From: Petaurus breviceps papuanus
Taxonomy: Eukaryota > Chordata > Mammalia > Diprotodontia > Petauridae
Reading direction: 5' to 3'
Assembly (NCBI GenBank): GCA_028583685.1
Contig: JAMXIF010001164.1
Coordinates: 10,844,206-10,908,205 of the forward strand
Length of the DNA: 64,000 nt
This document shows, in pieces, positions 56,245 through 64,000 of this stretch. Made by a program: the position numbers and the translations under genes. A model generated the notes under the pieces. The model was not told the DNA's origin. It worked only from the letters and a program-made list of their open reading frames with translations, and searched no databases. Each line of letters starts with the position of its first letter. Position 1 is the stretch's first letter.

Positions 56245-57104
56245 ATTTTCTTTTTTTAATTTTACGTTTATTTTTAGTTTACAACATTCATTTCCACAAG
56301 ATTTTGAATCACAAAATTTCTCCCCCAATCTGTTCTCTCCTATGTCCTCCCCCATCCCTGCTCCAAATTTCTGGTAGGGCAAGATGGATCTCCATGTCCC
56401 AGTTCCTGTATATCTTATTTCCCAGCTGTATGTGAAATAATAATAATAATAATAAATAATTTTTTAAAAAAACATTTGATTTTAAATCTTTGAATTCCAG
56501 ATTCTTTCCCTTCTTCCCTCATCACCCACCCTTACTGGGAAGATAAGCAATTCAATTTAGGTTATACATGTATAGTTATGCAAAACTTTTCCATAGTGGA
56601 TATATTGTAAAAGACTAACTATATTTCCCTCCATCCTATGCAACCCCCCACTTGTTTTATTTTCTACTTTGACCCTGTCCCTTTTCAAAAGTGTGTGCTT
56701 CTAACTACCCTCCCCTCCCCCAATCTGCCCTCCCTTCTATCAACCCTTTCTTATCCCCTTCCCCCCTACTTTCTTGTAGGGTAAAATACCCAATTTAGTG
56801 TGTATGTTATTTTCTCTCTAAGCCAAATTCAATAAGAAAAAGGTTGACCCATTCCCTTTTGACTTCCTGTTCTTCCCCTCCTTTGTAACCATTTTCCCTT
56901 ACCTCTTCTGTATGAGATAGCTTACCCCAATCTGTCTCTCTCTATCTCTTCTCATTATATTCCTCTCTCATTTCTTAATTTTATTTGAAAAATATCATCC
57001 CTTCCTATTCAATTGATCCTGTGCCCTCTGTCTATACCTGTACACATATATACACATACTCACATATGTATTCATACTCACATATACCCATATATATGAT
57101 GTAT

Positions 57105-57141
<37 letters not shown>

Positions 57142-57599
57142 CACATTTATATTCCCTTCAACTATCCTCATATTGAAAAAAATTTCATAAGTCACAATGA
57201 TCATTTTTTCATGTAGGAATGTAAATAGTTCAACTTTGATGAGTTCCTTATGATTTCTTTTTCCTGTTTACATTCTCATGCTTCTCTTGCTTCTTGTATT
57301 TGAATATCAGATTTTCTATCTACTCTCCTGAAGTCCGCTCCAGCCACTGCTGATAAGGGCTGCTCTGGGCCAAAACCACGGCTCATGCAGGAGTGGTTTC
57401 TGCTCCCAGCATGCTGTGATGGAACCTTCCTGTCAGCCTGTCAGACTGCCTTCAGCAGATTTGTTTCTATCTGTTCACTTTGTGGGTTCTGTAGCTCTAA
57501 AATTTGTTTAGAGTCATAGTTTATAGGTATTTGATGTGGTTATGGGCAGAGGTCATGGAGTTTTCCTGCTTCTATGCTGGCATCTTGGCTCTACCCTTA
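56245..57599 (-). repeat. ORF1-only L1 (HAL1-type) with internal deletion, inside L3
   Basis: Reverse element. Its 5' end is at 57599 (minus-strand AGAGCCAAGATGCCAGCATA) with a short 5' UTR to about 57335. Only the last ORF1 residues follow (57240-57334), then the TA/CA microsatellite (57101-57144), the pyrimidine-rich spacer and L1-like 3' sequence (TTAAATCTTTGAATTCCAGA). No ORF2 is present. 56245-56432 may be the tail of a further L1 copy. Confidence 0.7.
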
Positions 57600-57814
57600 A
57601 CAGTGATTTCTTAATGACAAAAATAGAAGACTTAGGGACATCATGAACCATGTCCAAATATTTGAAAGCATGTTATTTGGAAGAGGAATCTCTTTTCCTC
57701 CTTGTACTCAGAGGCCCAAGTTAGTAAATTAGTAGCAATAGGTGAAAATGGAAAAGAGGAAGATTCAGGCTTAGTAAAAAACAGTAAAAAAAAAAAGAAA
57801 ACAAAAAACAACAT

Positions 57815-57967
57815 TTTTTTGGAGTGTGGAAGGCATGGCAATTGGGGTTAAGCGATTTGCCCAAGGTCACACGACTAGGAAGTGTTAGGTATCTGAGAAT
57901 GGATTTGAACTCAGTTACTTCTGATTCCAGGGCAAGTGCTCTATTCACTGTGCCAACTAGCTGCCCC
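57815..57967 (-). repeat. tRNA-derived SINE (WSINE1-like), inside L3
   Basis: Reverse copy: GGCAATTGGGGTTAAGCGAT, TTTGCCCAAGGTCACACGAC, GATTTGAACTCAGTTACTTC and CAACTAGCTGCCCC. Poly(A) side near 57790-57812. Confidence 0.85.
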
Positions 57968-58599
57968 ACAAAACAACTTTCTAATGAATAGAGTTATCCA
58001 AAACTGACAGGGGTAGCTTTAGGGGGCAAAGGATTCTCTGTCACTTCTAGAAGAAATCTTCTATAAGAGGCTATCTCCTTGCCAAAGATATTATAGGGAG
58101 AATTACTGCTCAGGTACAGTTTGAATTAAATGACCCTTAATGTCCCTTTTAACCTTAAAGTTCTCTCATTTTGTGATTCCTCAAGTATAATGCTCTTTCG
58201 ACTTTGTTATTCTGCAGAGGCTACTTGGATTTTTTTTAATGCACCAAAACCCAAGAGATGAGGGTTTAAGAGCACCAGGTATTCCTAAATTATTCAGTAC
58301 ATTCTGGGAGCCTGATAAGACTCTGCTTTGCCTGGATGAAGCGATATCTCTCCAAAGACTCAATATTTTAAACCATTTGAATTCCATTTCAGGTTATCTA
58401 CCAGATGCAGGATTTCTTGATCCTGAGCTCTTGCTTCTCTTCTGTAGCTCCTTTACTAATCAATTTGTATATGGGGGATTCTGTGTGCATTGCTGCTGTT
58501 TTAAAATTATGGTCACAGAACATTTTAGTAGTTTCAGCAATTTTGATTAAGCAAACAGCAACTTTGATGTACCATGAGCATTGATGAGTATATATTATC

Positions 58600-58601
<2 letters not shown>

Positions 58602-58654
<53 letters not shown>

Positions 58655-58800
58655 CTCCTCTCTCCTCTCTCTCTCTCTTCTCTTCCTCCTTCCATTCTCA
58701 CCCTCTGTTCTCTCTCCATCTTTCTCTCCCTCTCCCTCTATTCTCTCTTTCTCATACCCCCCTCTCTTTCTTTTTCTCTAAATTTCTTTTTACTTAGTCC
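58602..58800. repeat. (TC)n microsatellite and CT-rich tract
   Basis: Pure TC to 58650, then impure CT/CTCC-rich sequence. Leu/Ser and Arg/Glu open frames here come from the repeat. 58801-59235 after it is unassigned. Confidence 0.95.
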
Positions 58801-59239
58801 TTACTTCATTGTATATTTTTGAAATCAGATAACCTCCTCTTGTAGGTGGTAACTGTATTCCATCATGATAGGCTCATTCCTCATAGAAGCATAGCTCACT
58901 CTAGTAAAAGTCACTTCCTCACCAATTTTTAAACAAAGACCTTAATGTTTCCTCTTTCCAACTTCCTTTCAGATACGACGTACTTTATTTATATCTAGTG
59001 ATTTCTACTAGAGTCTTTCAGATTTACATAATTTCATTATTTCATACATTATTCAACATACATATCAACATACATTATTTCATTTCCTATTTATTGCCTA
59101 CTAGTAGTAAATGTGGATGTAAACACACATTCAAACTGAAGTGAAAGTAGGGATAGACTTTGATGCTTGTCTCCAGAGGGTAGGATGAGTAGCAATGTGT
59201 AGAAGTTGCAAGTATTCCAATTTTGACTTGATTGTAAGA

Positions 59240-59425
59240 CTCACTTCCTAACAGATCTATCTAGAAGGAGAATGGATTGCCTAGAGAAGTTGTGGCTTTC
59301 CTCTTCCTTGGAGGCCTTCAAAAAGTGTTAGATAGTCACTTGTTAGATACTTTTTAGAGATTCCTTTCATGGAAGAGGTGGGACTAGATGGCAATTGAAG
59401 CTGTCTAATTCTGTGATTTTATTTA
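59240..59425 (+). repeat. L3/CR1 LINE 3' end
   Basis: CTTGGAGGCCTTCAAAAAGT, GTTAGATAGTCACTTGTTAG and GGGACTAGATGGCAATTGAA, the L3 terminal phrases in order. Confidence 0.75.
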
Positions 59426-60200
59426 GATCTCATTATTATGGACCTACCTCCCAGAAAATATAAGACTTTCAGGATGGAACTGCAGAATTTAGAGATTCAT
59501 TATTAATGAATTATTAAGAATAAGTTAGATGACTGTATATAAAAAGGTTACACCAGTGTAAAAGGTTACGTGAGTGGCCACTATAGTCCCTTAGTATTAG
59601 GAGAAGTCACAATGCTATGAATTCATACTCAACATGACTGTATTCAACAATGCATAATCGCTTGAGACTCATTAGAGAAAAATAACAATACAAGTACAGC
59701 AACATGAGTTCTGGACCTGAAGAATGAAGAGGTGTCACCTCCCTCAAACTTCTGTGCCTCATGATGCTTCTTGGCTTTGCACAATCTATCCTGAGAAGCA
59801 GCTTTTATTTTGTATAAATCATCCTGGGAACCAAATTACTGAAACCTTCACCTGGGTTCTAGATGCATTATCTTATTTTTATTTCCAGTATTCCCCCATT
59901 TCCACTAGATGTAGGGGAGGAAATTGCTTCCTTTTCTTCATATCCCCTTTTATCTGGAAAACAGTAAAACTACTGTCTTTGGTTTATAGACATTTTTCAA
60001 AAGATGTTTACTACAAAGTATTGTGGAGGAGGGAAGTATGTACAGAGGTAGTGAAAAGTAGGCGGGTGTTGGAATGATAAGAGACGCAAGAAGTCGGGAT
60101 TTAGAAATTGCAAAGATTTTACAGTTTAATCCTCATTCATAGCCCCATGTATAAAGCTCTTAACTTCCATATTTCATATGGAATTACCTCTTAGTTTCAT
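59426..60200. other. unique sequence, no gene seen
   Basis: An open frame of 117 codons (59724-60077, plus) is the longest non-repeat frame here. It has no recognisable domain and is within chance expectation for this length of DNA. Confidence 0.5.
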
Positions 60201-60210
60201 ATGGCATTAC

Positions 60211-60214
<4 letters not shown>

Positions 60215-60248
<34 letters not shown>

Positions 60249-60398
60249 TTTTTTTTTGCTTTTTTGGGGGCAATTGGGTTTAAGTGACTTGCCCAAGGTC
60301 ACACAGCTAGTAAGTGTCAATTATCTAAGGTCACATTTGAACTCAGGTCCTCCTGACTCCAGGGCCAGTGTTCTATTCACTGTATGCCCTAGCTATCC
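60215..60398 (-). repeat. young tRNA-derived SINE (WSINE1-like) with target-site duplication
   Basis: Reverse copy with a (TC)n plus poly(T) stretch on the left (its 3' tail), GGGGCAATTGGGTTTAAGTG, GTCACACAGCTAGTAAGTGT and CTCCTGACTCCAGGGCCAGT. A 14-bp duplication ATGGCATTACCTCT flanks it at 60201-60214 and 60399-60412. Confidence 0.93.
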
Positions 60399-60412
60399 AT
60401 GGCATTACCTCT

Positions 60413-60985
60413 TATCCAGTCATGGTCCTGATACTAGCTCAGTTCTCTTTCTCTTAAATTGATTCATATCACCAATGTTCATATATTTTAGCCAGTCAAT
60501 CTTCTTACCCAATCCTTGATTTTGGATTTGACAATGATGTGGGTAGGTAACTTTCTCTTATGATTTCTCTACTCCAACCCTTCAATAGGATTTTCACCCG
60601 ATACCTCTCACCCAAGAATCTAGAAAGGCCTATCTTGCTTTTTTTTTTTTTTTTGTCTCCTAAGCAAATATTACTCTTTTTTAGCTGGATGCCATAGAAA
60701 CTTCCTCCTGTGGGTTTCAGAACATATACATTCTTGGATTTTCACTCTCTCCCTTGCTCTGAGCTATCTTATTGATTCTGGTTAGTCTTCCTGAAGCAAA
60801 TTCTACCCATCACATTTTCTTGTTTGCCTTGGTTCTTGAGAGTGAAATTGCTTTTTCTGCCTATGTATCAGAGAAACTTACTGTAATTTTTCCCCCTCAG
60901 TAAGACATGTATCTTCTGATTATGATGCATTGGTTTTATTTCTGTAAAGATTTGTTAGTTTTCTGTAATTAAAATTACCCATTTT
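60413..60985. other. no gene seen
   Basis: T-rich unassigned sequence with a T homopolymer at 60640-60654. Confidence 0.5.
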
Positions 60986-60989
60986 ATCA

Positions 60990-61345
60990 CATGTCCCTTG
61001 TATGATCATAAACTATCCATAGATGTGAAAGGTAATACCTTCCTTATTGTGCCAGTATGTTTATTATATTACCCTTCATGTCTAAGTCATATACTTATTT
61101 GGATGTTATCTTGGTATATAAAGTGAGATGTTGATCAATATCTATTTTCTGTAAGACTGCTTTCCAGTTTTTCCCAATAGTGATTTCTTACCCTAATAGT
61201 TAACCATCTTTGGGTTTATTAAACACCAGACCACTGTTACTTATTTCCTTCTGCATATAATATACCTAATCTGTCCTATTTATCAATCTCCCTTTTAACC
61301 AGTATTTACTGATTTTTATGATTACTATTTTTGCAATGTCCTTTT
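60990..61345 (-). repeat. L1 LINE ORF2 fragment
   Basis: GTGAGATGTTGATCAATATC, CTGCTTTCCAGTTTTTCCCA and CTTTGGGTTTATTAAACACC match the reverse of L1 ORF2 downstream of the reverse transcriptase, a stretch also common in reverse human L1. Decayed. Confidence 0.65.
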
Positions 61346-62205
61346 CATCCAGAGCAGTCACTTGAGAAAAGAGAGAACTCTCTACCCACTGAGATCAGGA
61401 AGCAGATGTTTGGAAGTGCCACCATTTTTTCTACACCTCCTGCCCAAACTGATCTGTAACCAAAATGCTGGACTCTGGGGCCTATTAAGGTATCATTCCT
61501 TCAACCCACCTAATCAAGTCAAGAATTATTTGTTTTAAAAATTCATTCTTCTAACTATGTCCTTCAGAATATGGACAAATTTTGACTACATTTCCCTGAT
61601 CATTATTCTAAGAGGAAGGCAGGGTTTCCTGTACCTAAGTTAGATTTCTCCCAATGGGAATGACTTCAGGACTAATGGAGATTCAGGATTCAAAGGTTTC
61701 AGGATTTCTGGTCACTTTATCAGTAAGCTAACACATTCTCTTTTTTCCCCCTCCCTTCTGAACAGAACTTTAATTTCTTCTGGGAAAGTAAAGTCATTTA
61801 TCGACTAAATAACATAGGAATAGGAAAAAAAAAGGTACAAAGAAAGAAATTAAATTTAGTATTTGACCAGAAGGCAAAGTTTCCTTTGGGACATGTGAAA
61901 TTCAATTAAATTCACTTCTAAACAGTTATTCCAGAGTTATTTAAAATGATTACATCAAGGAACTGTTCACCGAGAAAGCAATTCTTAAATCCAGAAAAAT
62001 GTATGATCTTTCTTGGGGTGTGGGAATGGATCAGAGGAGATAGCCATACAGTGACAATCTAATTTTTATTATGGTCGGAGAATGGGCTCCAAAATCCACA
62101 CAGTTAAAATGGGCAGAGCTGAACTTTGTGCAGGGCAACAGAAGCAGGTTTGAGTGGGAAATGGGCACACTGTTGACAGCTATGGGATAATAGTGAGAAA
62201 GACTA
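61346..62205. other. unique sequence, no gene seen
   Basis: No recognised repeat or coding signal. Confidence 0.5.
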
Positions 62206-62209
62206 TAGA

Positions 62210-62405
62210 CCCAAGGTTCTTAACCTTTTTGTGTGTGTCATGAACTCCTTTGACAGTCTGACAAGCCCTAAAGGCCCCTTCTCAGAATGTTTTTAAAGGC
62301 ATAAAATTTTAAAAAGACACAGGATTACAAAGAAAACTATATTAAGTTATCAAACTTAAAAAAAATCCCAATTTCACAGACTTCATGATATGAACCCCTG
62401 CCATA
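62210..62405. repeat. hAT-like nonautonomous DNA transposon remnant
   Basis: GGTTCTTAACCTTTTTGTGT at the left and CATGATATGAACCCCTGCCA at the right are rough inverted ends. The body TGACAGTCTGACAAGCCCTA and CATAAAATTTTAAAAAGACA is typical of a short mammalian element of this type. Family not assigned. Confidence 0.5.
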
Positions 62406-62564
62406 AAGTGAAAGCATCAGTAACATGCCAGGAGAGTACAATCAAAAAATGACAGAAGGATCTACAACCCTGGAACTACAGAGAGATTTTCAGCACCACC
62501 TGGGCACATGTTAGGATTTACGGAACCAGGAAAAAATTTCATTATCAAATTTTTAGGAGTACCA

Positions 62565-63000
62565 AATAGAATAGAATCCTAGGGGTGAAAAGGACTTCTG
62601 AGATAAAATAATCCAAACCATATTTAAGCAGACTTTCTCTCTTCCCCACAGTCTTTGCTTAATGACCTCCAGGGAAAGGGAATTCACTGTTTTTGAGACC
62701 ATTCCACTTTGTGATACCTATAGATGCTAGGAAATTTTTCCTTATCCTAAACCAGAATTTTCCTCTTCATGACTTTCACCTATAGGTCTTAAACTACACT
62801 TAGGTGACAATACCCTATTTTGGAAAGTGTAATCTCTTCTGTACCACATCACTTTTTTTTTTAACACCTCTCTTTGAATATTTGAAATTTATCATGTCTG
62901 CTCCTTGTCCCGGTCTTTGCCAAATAAAACTTTATTCCTTCAAACATGGCATGGTTTTTAGTTTCCTCACCATTTTCTGGACACAGTCCATCTTGTCAAT
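62565..63000 (-). repeat. L3/CR1 LINE 3' region
   Basis: AATAGAATCCTAGGGGTGAA at the 3' end, GACCATTCCACTTTGTGATA, GCTAGGAAATTTTTCCTTAT and TTGAATATTTGAAATTTATC in reverse order of L3. Confidence 0.7.
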
Positions 63001-63069
63001 ACCCTTCCTAAAGTATTACATGCAGACCTGTATTGTTAATGGAATGGGAAGGTCTTTCTTGCCCATTAA

Positions 63070-63420
63070 TAAGCCTTTGTGACCTGCTTTGAGCCTGAAT
63101 CACAAGGAGCCTGTGGTGGGAGGAGCTTGTAGAACAGGTAGAGCAGGGAGTGGGAAAGTGAGGTGGAGCTGAGAGAAAGAGGAGACAGAGAGAGGCAGAG
63201 TAGCTAGTGTGGGAGAGAGAGGAACATTTTCCCTAAGGGAGCTTGTTTGTGGGGAGGCCTGACAGAGGGAAGGCTTAGGGATGGAGGTGCTCCCTACATT
63301 GGTAATGTGTACCAATCTCTTTATTACCATGGTGTATTTGACTTTCTGGTATATGAATAAATATCTTGGTTTCATCTTTGAGGAAGAGAATTTCTTATAT
63401 TTTGTTATTCAAACCTGGAA
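63070..63420 (+). repeat. possible LTR or LTR fragment
   Basis: A GC- and purine-rich block (GGGAGGAGCTTGTAGAACAG, GGAGGCCTGACAGAGGGAAG) followed by a polyadenylation-type ATGAATAAATATCTTGG near 63352. The composition suggests an LTR, but neither terminal inverted ends nor a flanking duplication could be fixed. If real, it is a fossil of unknown family. Confidence 0.3.
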
Positions 63421-64000
63421 ATATATCTGCATATTCATAGCAGCTGCTATGGGTATTACATTGGCAATAAAAGACCTCAACATGATATTTGAGATATGGT
63501 CTGACCCAAGGAATGGTTAACGGAATATAAGACCTTCCCTGTTCTTTTATAGGTCTATGTGACTACATGTGTTCTCTTTTTCTCCTTGGAACAGGGGCCA
63601 TGTTCCCAAGTCTAGAGGTATGCAGGTATTTTGCCTTATCAATCACGTATGTCTTTCTCCTTTGAACTCTGGCCCAGTTCACAGCAGTGACACATCCTGT
63701 GCAGAGTCACATAGAGCCCTTGCACAGAGCCAATCCAGTGTTGAGCCACTGTGGGCATTCATGCCTTTTAGCATTAAGCCAATTAGGTGCCAAGTCTTTG
63801 TTTGAGAACACTATATATTCTGGAAGGTTGATATTACCTTGGGGGCTTGCTTACAAGGAAGGATGCTTCCTTTAAGACCTTTTTGATTTCCCAGATTAGG
63901 GACTCTCAATAGCCATTATCAAGGCTCCTGACCCCCCACCTATGCAGATGTTGGTACTCTCTGACCTGGTGATGTGCATAAATATTTCTGTTACTCTGTT
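63421..64000. other. no gene seen
   Basis: Unassigned sequence to the end of the window. Short open frames only. Confidence 0.5.

Larger units (their letters stand above)
54915..58185 (+). repeat. L3/CR1 LINE broken by nested insertions
   Basis: One plus-strand L3/CR1 element in at least four pieces. 54915-55500 contains reverse-transcriptase remnants: LDFSKKFD followed by the region FGPVMFNIFINN (near 55095-55130), then GCTCAATTCTGGGCACAACA. After a 0.65-kb L1 it resumes at about 56151 (AATGACAAGCTGGAGTGGGT), and after the HAL1 at about 57601 (GTTATTTGGAAGAGGAATCT; GGTGAAAATGGAAAAGAGG). After a SINE it runs from 57968 to the 3' end (CTTTTAACCTTAAAGTTCTC, near 58160). The frame is decayed throughout. 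Confidence 0.8.

Overview
The window looks like intergenic or intronic DNA from a marsupial mammal. The main evidence is the repeat content. There are many tRNA-derived CORE-SINEs of marsupial type, Mar1-like SINEs with a constant non-poly(A) tail, abundant MIR/THER, L2 and L3/CR1 fossils on both strands, and marsupial-type L1/HAL1 elements with a coiled-coil ORF1. Many microsatellites and low CpG also fit a vertebrate nuclear genome. I cannot fix the species. A SINE subfamily ending in CAATCGGGG and CGGCCGCCCC occurs three times and may help narrow the lineage.

I recognise no intact multi-exon host gene. The only host coding sequence I can name is an intronless, full-length 51-codon copy of ribosomal protein L39 on the minus strand (54038-54193), a processed retrocopy. 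A second, anonymous retrocopy-like block with an AATAAA signal and a poly(A) tail lies at about 53231-53460 on the minus strand.

Layout. 0-12.5 kb: old SINE, L2 and L3 fragments, an LTR-like block (about 5280-6172) and one young SINE with a 15-bp target-site duplication (8670-8826). 12.5-16.3 kb: a minus-strand L1 whose 5' UTR, ORF1 and spacer survive but whose ORF2 is cut down to endonuclease joined to C-terminus. 16.8-19.7 kb: a plus-strand L1 ORF2 split by 1.7 kb that carries a strong CTCF-like motif. 20-23 kb: two young SINEs and an unassigned palindrome-bearing element abutting an LTR end. 23-36 kb: L2 (both strands), MIR/THER, Mar1 and hAT-like fossils. 36.3-39 kb: an L1 5' UTR piece, then mostly unique sequence with conserved-looking blocks. 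39-40.2 kb: a solo LTR with clean 5-bp duplication. 41.8-45.2 kb: a plus-strand ORF1-only L1 (HAL1 type) containing an assembly gap. 45-54 kb: SINEs, L2 and long unique tracts. 54.9-58.2 kb: one L3/CR1 element broken by nested L1, HAL1 and SINE insertions. 58-64 kb: microsatellites, L3, an L1 fragment, a SINE and a possible LTR.

No operon, CRISPR array, tRNA, rRNA or novel gene system is visible. The most notable points are the mis-joined assembly gap, the nested L3 composite, the ORF1-only L1 copies, the intact RPL39 retrocopy and the unassigned element at 22.24-22.81 kb. Repeat boundaries were judged by eye and are good to about 10-30 bp unless a target-site duplication fixes them.
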